Shown here piece by piece: positions 1-10,340 of a DNA stretch of 64,000 bases. A program made the translations under genes and the position numbers. The stretch is from positions 22,211,566-22,275,565 of the forward strand of contig OX336340.1 in the NCBI GenBank assembly GCA_946902875.1, read 5' to 3'. Every line of letters starts with the position of its first letter. Position 1 is the first letter of the stretch. The notes below the pieces were generated by a model, which saw only the letters and a list, made by a program, of their open reading frames with translations, had not been told where the DNA came from and made no database searches. The DNA comes from Nematopogon swammerdamellus. Its lineage: Eukaryota; Arthropoda; Insecta; Lepidoptera; Adelidae.

Positions 1-185
1 TCAAGGGCTTATGTACTTCATTCAAAGGGTAAGCCTTGCCATCCAGCGGGGTAATGCCGCAAGTGCTCTAAGAACATTTTAAAATGCCCGTTTTGATAGT
101 TATTTTAATGTTTGTTAGGTAGGTTTAATTCTGTAGTTATTAATATTACTTTTTTATTTTTATGAAATAAATAGATTGAGTAAAC
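1..185 (+). mobile_element. LINE 3' end, C-terminal ORF fragment and 3' UTR
   Basis: An open frame enters from the left edge (frame starting at base 2) and stops at the TAA at 80-82. It ends SLAIQRGNAASALRTF, a C-terminal pattern I associate with lepidopteran non-LTR retrotransposon ORFs. The following AT-rich stretch with an AATAAA at about 168 reads as its 3' UTR. Part of this UTR recurs in reverse at 26071-26107, which supports a dispersed element. Clade is not assigned. Confidence 0.5.
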
Positions 186-216
186 GATATTATATTCTAT
201 CGAAGAAAGGAAGTCT

Positions 217-293
217 TTAAGGGCGAGGCCCGAAGGCGGAAGAGGGTTTTTGGTTTACCTGAACGCAGCTCGGCCTTCGGCCTCGCCCTTAGT
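217..293. repeat. Inverted repeat hairpin, 20-bp arms
   Basis: The arm at 217-237 (ttaagggcgaggcccgaag) is repeated in reverse complement at 274-293 with one extra base, leaving a loop of about 37 nt. A gcgagcggagccgcggg motif of the H repeat type follows at about 328-345. Probably a small foldback or the edge of an H element. Confidence 0.5.
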
Positions 294-462
294 TACTTAC
301 ATTCTTCTTTGGAATACGAATTTCACGCGAGCGGAGCCGCGGGCTCAGCTAGTAATTATATATAACCATAACCTTTTTTTTAATAATGGCCCAAACATTT
401 TTATATCTTCTATATGTTTTTGTATTTTTTTGGAACTATTAAAATTATTTTAAGTAAGTAAG

Positions 463-764
463 TACCACAGAGTATCAAATGCGCGCGCCCCTCCTAGAGG
501 TGCCCTGAGCGCGATTTCTCTACAACGCCGTTGAAGCCTGTGGGCGTGGCCTATGACTTACATATGTGTGTTGTGCGTGTGCATTTGTTTTGTGCGTGTG
601 CCTAACTTGCTCCTCTTTGTGTGTAGTGTCGATACTAACACACACACACACATACGAAGCGCCAGCAGCACTGCGTGTAGTTTTTGGGTTTCAAATATTA
701 TCGCTTAGGGCGTCTCTAGTAGGGGGCGCGCGCGGTAGGTATTTGATGCTCTGTGGTAAGTACC
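463..764. mobile_element. MITE-like inverted-repeat element
   Basis: The left end (gtaccacagagtatcaaat then a gcgcgcgcccc block) matches the reverse complement of the right end (about 694-764) over some 50 bp with scattered mismatches. The interior holds TG/CA-rich sequence. No transposase frame is visible. It looks like a non-autonomous DNA element of about 300 bp; the superfamily is unknown. Confidence 0.55.
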
Positions 765-999
765 AACTTTGATGCAAAACCAAAAATAAAGATAACAATT
801 TTGTCCCTGACTCTACAACATAACTTTATCAAATTTGACTAAAACTCTTTTACCGTTTAGTCCCTTAAATACCTATTCCGAAATTTCGATCGCCGTCGAC
901 AAAATTACTTCAAATTCGTGGAACCGCCTCTATCGGCGGGCCACAACCTCGCCACTGGCATTTTTTAACTAATTGTCACGCTTTTTTTGTATAGTAGCC

Positions 1000-1122
1000 A
1001 TCCATAAGATGTCTAAAGACGCCCATGGGCATTCGGTCGCATGTAGGGGTTGCGAATGCCATGCCGGCTCGATAGGTGCCTATTCACGGCTCTCATGAAA
1101 GACCCAAGAATGTACTAGGGGG
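1000..1122 (-). mobile_element. LINE-D 3' end fragment
   Basis: In reverse this matches the extreme C-terminus and start of the 3' UTR seen in the other LINE-D copies: the gcattcgcaacccc region, the HGRR-type ending and the tag stop followed by acacctta. Only the last 40 or so codons survive, with substitutions. It lies directly against the poly-T end of the SINE-A at 1131. Confidence 0.6.
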
Positions 1123-1130
1123 ATATTTTC

Positions 1131-1504
1131 TTTATGGAAACTAACTCGGTTGGTTACATCACCTACAACATCCGTGATGTCAGCCCATAACACCGGGTTA
1201 ACTAGGAGGCATGTCAGTGCTTCCCTTCATTTCATGTCGGCTACACTGAACTGGACGAAAAACACAAACTATTTACATAACCGTTTTGACCGACGTTTCG
1301 CTCAGTGCGGTGGTAACAACCCGGGCGGGATAAACCCTACCACCTAGTAGGGTAAGAAAGAAGGGAAGGGACCTGCAGTTTAACGTGGAATCCGAACCAC
1401 GGTCAGCCTCCAACGGTCGAGAGGCCACCCATCCAAGTACTGACCGCGCCCGGGGTTGCATAATAACAGTCGAACGACCGCACCACTGAGCTACCGAAGC
1501 TGAC
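1131..1504 (-). mobile_element. SINE-A, near full length
   Basis: Read in reverse: head gtcagcttcggtagctcagt with tRNA-like A box, a 5S-like block (ggtcagtacttggatgggtg), a B box (ggttcggattcc), then the core aactgcaggtccctt, the body and the tail tgtagccaac...gttagtttccataaa. No 5' truncation is visible. The tail is short (AAA then interrupted), so this is an older copy. Confidence 0.85.
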
Positions 1505-1859
1505 ATTTATGTGGGGTAAATAAAAAAAAAATATGGGGATCATGAACATTTCAAGTACCTACTATTATAAAGTAATCTTGAGAGTTCTATCATATTTTCT
1601 GTAGCATCCCATTCAAAAACATCATTGAAGGAAGGGTTCGCATGGATCTTCTATGAAATTAGCAGGTATTTTATTAAATTTTAACATTTTGTGTTGCAGT
1701 GTTGTGCGGCGGTTATGGAGCGGATCGATGGCGTCGCGATTATTTTTATATAATTTTGAATCGAGCGGCGGCGCGGGCGCACCAGCGAAGCCTCCACGTC
1801 GCTTCCAACCTACGCACATCTGCATAACATTTAGATAACGCATTGCAGGTAGCAAACTT

Positions 1860-1900
1860 GGGCAGGTACTCGGGAACAAGCTGTTCGCGAGTACCTGCCC
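1860..1900. repeat. 41-nt near-perfect hairpin
   Basis: Arms 1860-1878 and 1882-1900 pair at 18 of 19 positions (one G-G mismatch) around a 3-nt loop AGC. No T-run follows, so it is not a simple bacterial-type terminator. Surrounding sequence at 1505-2137 holds no other element I recognise, and the short ORFs there look like chance. Confidence 0.8.
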
Positions 1901-2137
1901 ACGTGTGTGAGTACGTACATGTGACACAAGGATATATGCGCGCAACAAGCGTACGGTAACTACATAATATTAAAAAAAAACCAAAACGAATCCTTTTATT
2001 CGTACTTAGTATAGATTACACAAAGATGACTTTTACAACCTTAAAATAGAGCTGATCAACAGGTTACAATAATTACTGTAAAGCGAACGATTTGTTTTTT
2101 GTAAATGTTTACTAGTTTTTATTAATAAATTAATTTA

Positions 2138-2425
2138 CATAGTTTTTATTAGAAAAATGCAAAGCGAAAATCATTGGAAAAAATACATCCCGGCCAGAAT
2201 TCGAACCTGGGTCTTTGGCTTGAGCCGCCAACGCGATAACCAACTACGCCACCGGACCGTTACGTATTATCTCCAAATTTTCGCTCTCTTGCACCTTCAT
2301 GATGATGTCGCATAATTTTTGCGAACAGTCAACTTGCACGGTTCAATGTTGAACCTTATTCGAATCCTGGCCGGGATGTATTTTTTCCAATGATTTTCGC
2401 TTTGCATTTTTCTAATAAAAACTAT
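2138..2425. mobile_element. Foldback carrying tRNA-like sequence
   Basis: Arms of about 65 bp (2138-2205 and 2359-2425) are almost perfect reverse complements. The inner end of the left arm, read in reverse over 2190-2265, looks like a tRNA-derived promoter: A box tggcgtagttgg, B box ggttcgaattc and a GGCC-rich acceptor-like end. The right arm repeats only the B-box side. This could be two head-to-head retroposed tRNA-derived elements or a MITE that picked up a tRNA. The predicted anticodon stem is 5 bp but the base before the anticodon is not U. Confidence 0.7.
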
Positions 2426-2973
2426 ATATAAAGCGAGTACGTGCTTAGTACTCACATATAAACATAAAAAATTAATTTACAGTTGCACTACACATACACC
2501 CATCTAAAACTAAGACTACCTCGCCCTTGTCCCGTTCCTTTTTAACGTACATGCATCCTTTCGCGGGTGTTACCGTTGCATGCATTCATCCATACCGTGC
2601 ATTCGCAGATACACAGTTCACGTTCGACTATTGAAATGTTCTGAGGTAGCCGCAAATTTGTTCGTGCACAGTTTGGAATAGAGAACCCGCTGTTGCCGCG
2701 GCGGCGGTGCAATCGCCGGCCGGTGGAGTATCCGTGTTATTACAAAGGTATTAAGTGATGCTTCGGGACAGACCGCTCGCGGCTACCGGTGGTGGCTCGA
2801 GACTCCGGACTCCCTCATAAAACTATATGCACTAAATAACAATATATTTATATACCAAATTGTTCGCGATCGTGTACTTAGGATTTTATTATGTTACACT
2901 TTTCTTTGATACAGAAGACGGAATTATTGCAAAATTGAATTTATTCTAACACTTTATTAGATGATGCAAAGCC
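2426..2973. other. No gene recognised; GC-rich patch at 2690-2810
   Basis: No repeat family or credible ORF was recognised. The segment 2690-2810 has several CpGs (gccgcggcggcggtg, cgccggccgg) in an otherwise AT-rich setting. Confidence 0.4.
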
Positions 2974-3217
2974 ATACCGTGTGGGGCCGGTACTTAAAAA
3001 GAATAGCCCCACTGCATCTCTCCCCATGTATGTCGTAAAAGACGACTAAGGGATATGACTCCCTTCTTAATATATGTATTACTAGGTGGTAGGGTTTAAC
3101 CCCCCCGGGTTGATACCACCGCACTGAATGAAAGGTCGGTCGAAACGGCTATGTAAATAGTTTGTGTTTTCCGTCCAGTTCAGTGTAGCCGGCACAGTGT
3201 AGCCGGCACCGTGTGGT
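2974..3217 (+). mobile_element. SINE-AB, 3' truncated
   Basis: The SINE-B head (taccgtgtggggccggtac, then cactgcatctctcccc and cgactaagggat) passes through actcccttctta into the SINE-A body at tactaggtggtag. It breaks off after the cagtgtagccggcac motif, which is duplicated. The poly-A end is missing. Confidence 0.75.
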
Positions 3218-3420
3218 CTGGTACCCACACGGTACACTTTAGACGCTTCTCTATAATTTAGAGCTTCTTTTGGTAAATATATCAAATTGTGATATTGCGA
3301 GCACTTTTCCGGGCATATTCGCTGCACAGTTTATCCTCGCTGAAGTAAAGGAATGGTTTTCTATGGTTTTATTGTAAGCGGACCTCGAGCTTGGAGTGTC
3401 CAGCCAGTCCGACTTGTAGG

Positions 3421-3743
3421 TTTTTTTTTTCAGTCCATAACACCGGGTGAACTAGGTGCCATGTCAGTGCTTCCCTTCATTTCATGTCGGCTACACTGAA
3501 CTGGGCGGAAAACACGAACTATTGACATAGCCGTTTCGACCGTGGTTTCATTCAGTGCGTTGGTACCAACCCCGGCAGGATAAATCCTACCACCTAGTAA
3601 GGTAAGAAGGGAAGTGACGTACAGTTTTACGTGGAATCCGAACCACGGTCAGCCTCCAACGGCCGAGTGGTCACCCATCCAAGTACTGACCGCGATTGCT
3701 TAACAACAGTCGACCGACCGCACCACTGAGCTACGAGGCTGAC
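3421..3743 (-). mobile_element. SINE-A, tail truncated
   Basis: Starts with a T10 run, then skips straight to the reverse of ttatgggctg, so about 40 bp of the normal tail is missing. It is otherwise complete to the head (gtcagcctcgtagctcagtgg in reverse). The head is of the gttaagcaa subtype, matching 5S rRNA box A. Confidence 0.85.
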
Positions 3744-3761
3744 AAGGTTTGACAAGATTTT

Positions 3762-4092
3762 ATGATTAACTAGCTTTTGCCCATGACTTCCTCCGCGTGG
3801 ATTTAAAAAAAGGAACAGAATTCGAAATTGAAGTTTTTATGTGACGTTGATAGGCTTTTGTTTTTCTTGTCTTTTATATTCTCTCTCTCCCGTCCATGCT
3901 ATACTTTATTTGATACTGCTGAGCCTTAAGGCTATTTAGCGTAATGGTATATAGCCTATATGTTATTCTGATGTTTATGCTATAGTACTGTAAAGTCTCA
4001 TCAAAATCCGTTCAGTAGTTTTTGCGTGAAAGAGGAACAAAGATCCATCCATCCTCTCAAACTTTCGCGTTTATAATATTAGTAGGATTTAG
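3762..4092 (+). repeat. H-type interspersed repeat
   Basis: Begins ctagcttttgcccatgac and ends cgcgtttataatattagtag, the paired ends of a very common insect repeat. The sentence-like block caaaatccgttcagtagttt is typical. No ORF. Confidence 0.6.
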
Positions 4093-4211
4093 GAATGTGG
4101 GAGAGGGTTGATATACCTTGGAAGTCCTAGCGACCGTGTGTGGAACAAGAATTGATTAAATAATGTGAAATACATATGTATATATGTATGTAGGTAATTT
4201 ATATATTCATG

Positions 4212-4362
4212 CAGGTTTTTCAAAAGGGGCGTGAAAAGGCTCCTGTCAGGCCGGCATGACATTCGCAATCCCCGTGCATCACAGAATGTCCATGGGCATC
4301 GTTAGACACCTACTTGTAGGTGAAAAGATGCCACATGTCGCGCTATCGATTAAAAAAAATGT
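4212..4362 (+). mobile_element. LINE-D 3' end fragment
   Basis: Encodes the relic FFKRGVKRLLSGRHDIRNP of the LINE-D C-terminus, then the UTR block gccacatgtcgcgctat and an A-run, in the sense direction. Truncated at 5'. Confidence 0.65.
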
Positions 4363-5308
4363 GTTAGTTTGTAAAAAATGCTGCACAGCATTAAACTCGC
4401 CTTTTGCGTATAATGTTATTATGGCGTGCAATAAAGTTGAACAAAGAATATTTTTTTGGGGTTTTGTCTGTCAGTAGTTTGCACTAAATAATTTTAAACG
4501 TAATTTTGAAAACTCATTTCATAATAGGTAAGTAAGCAATTTTCGCCGACCAGAAAGGGTATTTTATACCAATTTATTATAGCAAAAAATTATATACGAG
4601 TATTATTCGAAAATAAATTTTTCAATACTTATTGCAAAATGTATTTTCTCGGCGTCTTGCTCGGCGCCTTGCGTGAAATCGATTCGTTCCGTCGATCGGT
4701 TCCGAGAGCGAGACAGACATAGCATTTCTCATAGCGGCGTCCCTTTCGCGCGTAAACCAACCAAGCAAAATTAATTCTTCGCCTCTCATTGTTTTTATTG
4801 GCTAGCAGAATTTCCTTGAGGCCTGTAACAGTAACTCCAAAGGTCGAATCTATGTTGTTTAGTCGCCTGGTTTCCTCCTTTTAGGTTTATTGTTCAAAGT
4901 GGTGATTGCGATAGAAGGTTAATCAAAGTTGATCAAAATGTTTACGTAATTGTTTGTATAATTTTATAATATTTAACTGGATTTTGAGGCCTTTAATGTT
5001 TTATTGTTTTAGATTAGGTATGTGCGTGTTGCTGTGAAACTGTAATAGATATTCGAAATATAAATTAATATCATAATATACATAATTAGATGTTAATATG
5101 AAAATGTGAACATTTATAAGATGTATAAAATGTACTTCAAACCTGACGGTGTTAAAAAAGTGAATAAATAAATAAATAAATTTTATAATGTAAAAGCTGA
5201 CGTTTAGTTTTTATAAAATTTTAGTGAAAATACATTAACATCCGTTCTTAAATTACTTGTGTTTAATTTATTAGTCCTTCAAACCTAAACTTCCTTGTGA
5301 TCCTTGTG
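4363..5308. other. AT-rich sequence without recognised gene
   Basis: No recognised coding sequence. The stretch 5090-5185 ends in an (AAAT)n-like tail (gtgaataaataaataaataaa), which resembles the 3' end of a plus-strand LINE or SINE, but I cannot name it. Confidence 0.35.
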
Positions 5309-5535
5309 TTTTTATAGAAACAGACACGGTTGCCTACATCAACATCCGTGATGTCAGCTCAAAACACCTTGGAGAACCATGTGCCACGTCAGTGCTTCCG
5401 TTTCGTCGTGCCGGCCACACTAAACTGAACTGAAAACACGCACTATTTACACAAGCGCTTCGACCGATCTTTTATTCAGTGCGGTGGTACCAACCCGGGC
5501 GGGTTAAAACACACCACCTAGCAAGGTAAGAAGTG
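5309..5535 (-). mobile_element. SINE-A, head missing
   Basis: Reverse of the body and tail: poly-A side at 5309, ending at the core motif ccttactaggtggt. The tRNA/5S head is absent, so it is 5' truncated relative to the element. Confidence 0.8.
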
Positions 5536-5547
5536 AAGGGAGTTCAC

Positions 5548-5682
5548 TTTGGATTTCTGGCTATACTGGACTAGAGGAGAACACAACCGAGGCTGCTACG
5601 CGGCCATCTTACATCTATTACGGTGGTATCAACCCAGTCGGCTACACTTTGAGCCTACCAAATAGTATGGAGCAAGGGAATT
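5548..5682 (-). mobile_element. SINE-C fragment (body)
   Basis: Reverse of the SINE-C body: the segments ggttgtgttctcctctagtc and gccgactgggttg are recognisable. Head and tail are absent; it abuts a LINE-D end. Confidence 0.7.
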
Positions 5683-5951
5683 AAGGGGCACAGAACCGGG
5701 AAAATGTGGAACGCCCAGCCATTTCCTCGCAAGTACAGCCTGGGGTTCTTCAAAAGGGGCGTGAAAAGGCTCCTGTCAGGCCGGCATGGCATTCGCAATC
5801 GCCATGCATCACAGAATGTCCATCCGTCAAAAAAATCTACAAGGTACATTCGCAGCCCCCGTAAATATCCGAATGCCCGTGAGCGCCGTCGGACTACACC
5901 TCTGCTTTAGTCTGGCGCGCGCCATATGTCGTGCTTCCCATAAAAAAAAAA
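5683..5951 (+). mobile_element. LINE-D 3' end with poly-A
   Basis: The frame starting near 5704 reads WNAQPFPRKYSLGFFKRGVK, a degraded form of the family's WNALPA..F..KYSLGSFKRGV motif at the end of the reverse transcriptase ORF. After a shifted segment, the 3' UTR runs to an A10 tract at about 5942. Jockey/CR1-like by motif. Confidence 0.65.
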
Positions 5952-6090
5952 GGTTTACCCTGGTTCCGAATGGTGAAGCAGCAGGTTATGAGCGTTTTCC
6001 ATCTGAAAAAAAGTCATTGGTGTACGTCGGCCAGATTTGAACCTCAGTGCTTGAGATCGAGAGCCCGGTCCAAGGCTACGTCGACCACCC
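5952..6090 (-). mobile_element. SINE-C-like tRNA head
   Basis: Read in reverse: ggcgggtggtcgacgtag, then a B box ggttcaaatctgg, then caatgac with a T-run and the ctgctgcttcaccattcgg block shared with SINE-C heads. Body absent. It diverges from the other SINE-C copies and may be a sister family. Confidence 0.55.
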
Positions 6091-6457
6091 GCCTCCGCTT
6101 GACCACAGATGACCACCGCAGTCCGAAGCTTCGCGTGTGACCACCGATGAGTGATCTTCTCCCCACACGAAGGAGACAGGTGCGCCGAAGTGGTCGAGCC
6201 GTGTGATCGCGTGCACGGCCAGGATGTCATCGCGTTCATCAGAGGCTAATTTAAAACTTATTGATTCAATATTTCATCAGTAAAATATTGAAAACATCTC
6301 CGCATCGCCCGGTACATTGATTAATGCTGCTACATTAACGGCGTTCGGAAATGTTGCTTCATCTGTGGAACGCAAAAATGAATATAATTAAAATTTCTGT
6401 CGCTTACCAGACATGGCGAGGTTCGCGTTAAAATACTATTTAAATAAAAGAGGAAAA
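6091..6457. other. No feature recognised
   Basis: Contains a GC-richer patch (6110-6240) whose overlapping ORFs look like shadows, then AT-rich DNA. Nothing supported. Confidence 0.4.
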
Positions 6458-6846
6458 TATAAGTGTTTCGTTAGTCATGTCAATAACTTCGGGAGGGTTA
6501 CATGCGCACTCAAACAAACACTTTACGCAAAAAAAAACATGGAGGAGCATTTTTTCTCCTAACAAAAAAATAAAATCAAATAAGTAGCTGTAAAAACCAA
6601 TCATAGTGACCTTGTGACTCACTTACAACAAACAGCTGTTCTGAGTTTGAACATAGTACGGTCATTGACCCCGTACAATTCATATTACCTACTGTTACAC
6701 ACAGGTTAATGTTTAATAAAATCATGTTTTGTTAAATTTCTCGAAAAGTAATGCTAAAAACATATAATTTTTTTTGCGTAACCTGTTTATTTGAGTTTGT
6801 ATGTAACCCTCCCGAAGTTATTGACATGACTAACGAAACACCTTAT
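6458..6846. mobile_element. MITE with about 50-bp terminal inverted repeats
   Basis: The left end aagtgtttcgttagtcatgt and on to about 6520 is matched by the reverse complement of 6788-6844 with only a few differences. Both ends are bordered by TATA/TA, consistent with a TA target duplication as in Tc1/mariner-type MITEs. Interior is AT-rich and non-coding. Confidence 0.75.
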
Positions 6847-6886
6847 ATATCAATTTATTGACATTTCGTGTTATCTACTACTTCTT

Positions 6887-7345
6887 TAGGGTTCCGTATT
6901 CACACGGAAGCCTATTACTAAGCCTAAGCCTGTCTGTCCGTCTTAGGACTGTATCTTTTGAACCGTAACAGGTAGCTGGTTGAAATTTTCACGGAATGCG
7001 CGTTATTATGGCGGACATGCCAAAAAAAAAAAAAAATCAGAAAGAAAAAAAAATAAGGGGTCCCCATACAATTATCATAATTTGTTGAAAAGCGCCATCT
7101 ACCGAATGATTATTTAACTAACATTTTAAGTGCAAAGTATTAACCGAAAGTTATGAAAATGGTCACCGATAGATGGCGTGAGGATATGAAAAACTCAATA
7201 GTTTTACTCTATTGTAAAAATGGTAATACCTACATACAAGCGTTAAGCGTAATTGTAATGCAAACTCCAAATTAAAACAATAAAATAAAAACCGACCAAT
7301 TACGTGGTGGTACGGAACCCTCGATGCGCATGTCGGACTCGCACT
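6887..7345 (+). repeat. GTF-type interspersed repeat
   Basis: Starts agggttccgtattcacacgg and ends with a ggaaccct/gactcgcacttgaccg terminus. Between them lie the family's blocks: gtctgtccgtc, ttgaaccgtaacaggtagc, aatttcacgg and a gatggcgtgag motif. No coding sequence. Class is uncertain (SINE-like, Helitron-like or other). Confidence 0.65.
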
Positions 7346-7465
7346 TGACCGCTTTTTTTATTAAAAGTGGATGTCAAAATGAGTTAATGCAGAAATAAAT
7401 TAGCATCAGCACATCACATAGCGAGAGTCAATAACATCCTCTTTCTATAGGTCTCTCGCAGATGT

Positions 7466-7565
7466 ACACATGTATAGCGTCACGCCTGTGTCCCAGTGGG
7501 GTAGGCAGAGACAACGGTTCGCCACGTGCCACGATCCTGACACACCAGTCGCTCTCCAAGTACTT
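7466..7565 (-). mobile_element. LINE-K 3' end fragment
   Basis: In reverse it matches the end of the longer copy at 33478-33715, including the AYPTG-like terminus and the gcgtgacgctat UTR start. Heavily truncated. Confidence 0.6.
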
Positions 7566-7571
7566 GTAAAT

Positions 7572-8252
7572 ATTATTTATCCCCCGACGCAAAAGGAGGG
7601 GTGTTTTAAGTTTGACGCCTCTGTCTGTCTGTCTGTCTGTCTGTGTGTCTGTCTGTGGCATCTTAGCTCCCAAACGGATGGACCGATTTAGATGCGGGTT
7701 TTTTTATTAGAAAGCTGGTATAACCGGGATTGTTCATAGCTATGATGTTATCAATCAAGTAATAAAGAAATTATGAAGTAATCAAAAAATTAGGTCTCAC
7801 AGATGAACAGATTTGGATGCGGTTTTTTTTAAAGCTTGAAATAAAAGTGAAATTAAAAAAAGCCCCGACCCCTAAGTAGATTCCCGCGCAGCTCTGAGTT
7901 TGTATATTTTATTTACTTAGTGGTCCCCCTACTCCTTTAAGTAAGTAAATAGAAATTCTTTTTGACTTTAGGGTCGGGGCTTTTTTTAAATTTGTAATTT
8001 AACTTTTATTTCAAGCTTTTTAAAAAAAAACCGCATGCAATTCGGTCCGGTTTGTAATATAATAATTTTTTCATTACTTAATTACTTGATTATTTGATTA
8101 CAATCATAACTAAGAACCATCCTGATTAAACTAGCTTTCTAATTTAAAAAAACGCCTCCAAATCGGTCCATCCGTTTGGGAGCTACGATGCCACAGACAG
8201 ACACACCCATACACACACACACCCCTCTGTTTGCGTCGGAGGTTCAATAGAC
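7572..8252. mobile_element. Fold-E, palindromic element
   Basis: The outer arms (cccccgacgcaaaaggagggg ... ggcatcttagctcccaaacg) are repeated in reverse complement at the right end (ctcccaaacggatgg reversed, ending gcgtcggagg). The centre also folds: gccccgaccc at 7862 pairs with gggtcggggc at 7971. Arms are diverged by about 10-15 percent by eye, plus small deletions. No ORF. Confidence 0.7.
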
Positions 8253-8814
8253 ACGTTCTTCTTGTAATCGATTAAACAGTTGACCAACAGCTTCTGCACA
8301 ATATTCACTGATACTGGAGTTCACGTTTCATGAGTGGTAATACAATTTAACAAGTTATTACAAGGACGGCAAGATTTAAGAACATTGTTTGTCCTGAATT
8401 TGTGCGGAGTGCGTGATTAATACTGACCCACACATTTCGCGGGCATTCCGCTGTGCCGCTCTTGAATTCGACGCGATCAACCTATTTCCAAATGATACAA
8501 CAGATTCTTTATCACGCGGCATTTTCAACCTTATGGCTAGGTCAAATAAAATCCGAAATAGAATAATAAAAGACAAATGAGATTTAAGTTGTTTCATTCG
8601 AACGAGTGTGGAGTTAAATGCAGAGTTTATTTCGTCGTGAATGAAGAATATAATTAGTGGGTGGAGTCCAATCAAATAGTTTGGGCTCCCGCGAGCTTCT
8701 GAAATCCATAACCAAAAATAAAGCAAGTGTGAGTTTGGAATTTAAGTTATTATTTTTATTACTTGGTGGTACATTTTGTAGTGGTCGATTTTACGTGAAG
8801 ACTGATGTAGCCGT
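8253..8814. other. No feature recognised
   Basis: The largest frame (8376-8726, minus, 116 codons) has no motif I recognise and overlaps other open frames; I do not call it. Confidence 0.4.
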
Positions 8815-8975
8815 TTTGTCAGCTGCTGTAGCTCAGTGGTGCGATCGGTCGACTGTCGTACGTGATCATAAGCACACCTGGGCGATGTCAGAACTGACCG
8901 TTCGACCGTTGGAGGCTGACCTTGGTTCGGATTCCACGTAAAACTGTAGGTGCCTTCCTTTCTTACCTTCTAGTT
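8815..8975 (+). mobile_element. SINE-A head only
   Basis: Head begins gtcagctgctgtagctcagt; A box tagctcagtggt, the cataagcacacctggg subtype instead of gttaagcaa, B box ggttcggattcc, then aaaactgtaggtgcc. It stops at the core. A 3'-truncated copy is unusual for a retroposon and implies deletion after insertion. Confidence 0.75.
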
Positions 8976-9152
8976 CGTTAGTAGTTCTATAATGTCCTCA
9001 CTAACTTGGGAATAATTAACAAGGTTTTTGCCCAATGACATGAGTTGTAGTATCAAAAATTATGCGGTAACTACTCATCAAACATAGATATACATTTCAC
9101 TGCTAGGTTAGCTCGATTTTCTGAGCTATGCTTTTGATGTTCATGTTGAAGC

Positions 9153-9985
9153 ATGTACTTGTACGGGCCGCGCGCAACCACGTACATGTCTAAAACTAGT
9201 CTAAAAGCAGTATTGTTGCACAACGGTAATAAATACCCTTTTATTTCTGTGGGTCATGCAGTTTCCTTGAAAGAAACCTACGATAATTTGAGCTTTGTAC
9301 TTAAAAAGATAAAGTATGAAAAATATTCATGGAAGATCTGCACAGATTAAAAAGTTATTTGAGTACTTTTGGGTACGTAACAAGGTTACACTAAATACTC
9401 TTGCTTACTGCGCCATTGGAATAGTCGCGATAAAGAAAATCATTACGTTAGAAAAGTTTGGCCACCAAGGAAAAGTTTCAATCCAGGATCAGAAAACATA
9501 CTTCATCCACCGTTAGTTCAAAAACAAAACATTATTGTGCCACCTTTCCACCTGAAATTAGGATTTTAATAGGGGTTCAAATACGAGAGTTGATTAAGGA
9601 CAATGCTTTTAAATAGTAAATTAAATAAAGAAGAGAGTAAGGCTTGGAAATCCATGGCACAAGTTTTTAAAAAAATTCTCGGAAAAGTGATAGCTAAAAA
9701 CAATGGAATCACTCGTATGATTCAAGCCTTGCACGCTATTGGCTGCATAATATCCCTCAAAATACATATTTTGGACTCGCATTTAGATTTTTACCTCAAA
9801 ATATGGAAGACCTTAGCGATGAGCACGGTGAGAGCTTCAGAGAGAACCAGGACATAGCGGGCATGGAACATCGATATCAAGGAAAGTGGAAACCTGCTAT
9901 GCAGCAGATTATTGTTGGGCAATAATAAGAGAAGCTGTAGATCTCAATTATAAAAGAAAAAGTACTTCAACTGTACACTTTTAAA
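9153..9985 (+). pseudogene. Relic of a multi-copy arthropod protein
   Basis: Successive open frames in different phases resemble one protein family that I know as a repeated, uncharacterised arthropod gene. In order: LHNGNKYPFISVGHAVSLKE (about 9220), then a segment ending KICTD, then an altered middle region, then IIVPPFHLKLGF (about 9533), GVQIRELIKDN, ISLKIHILDSHLDF (about 9747), DEHGESF, and HRYQGKWKPAM (about 9870), ending YKRKSTST. At least three frameshifts or deletions and stops separate the segments, so it is dead. The family's wide copy number suggests association with a mobile element. No function is assigned. The match is from memory, not a search. Confidence 0.6.
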
Positions 9986-10120
9986 ATTATTGTTTATTGT
10001 TTATTTAGCATCTATTGGCAGTACACTGCGCTCAGATTTGTCATATTTACACAAAGAGATTTTATGTATAGAGTGAGCACTACGAAGAAAGAATACAGAG
10101 AAATGACGGCCAATAACTGA

Positions 10121-10260
10121 GGTATGAGGTAAGGTAGCGGGGTGGCGGAACGCTGAGCCGCGCGGGGCGGGAAGCGAGCGGGAGAGGGGCTAGCTAGCGA
10201 GCGAAGCGACTAGCGGCTAGCGGCCCGGCCGGCCCGGCCGGTCAGTCAACACGTGCATTG
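10121..10260. other. CpG-rich segment with short internal repeats
   Basis: Rich in ctagc/gcgagcg and cggcccggccgg words (gctagctagcgagcgaagcg, cggccggcccggccgg). No exon or promoter can be supported. The interval 9986-10340 otherwise shows nothing. Confidence 0.4.
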
Positions 10261-10340
10261 GAATACGTAGGGTTGTCACTTAGTCTACCAAAAATATATT
10301 TTTCGATTTATTATTTTACGAGTAGGTATTATGGTTAATT

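Noticed and set aside
1622..1948. 108-codon minus frame
   Set aside because: Overlaps a plus-strand frame and contains the 41-nt hairpin; no motif recognised.
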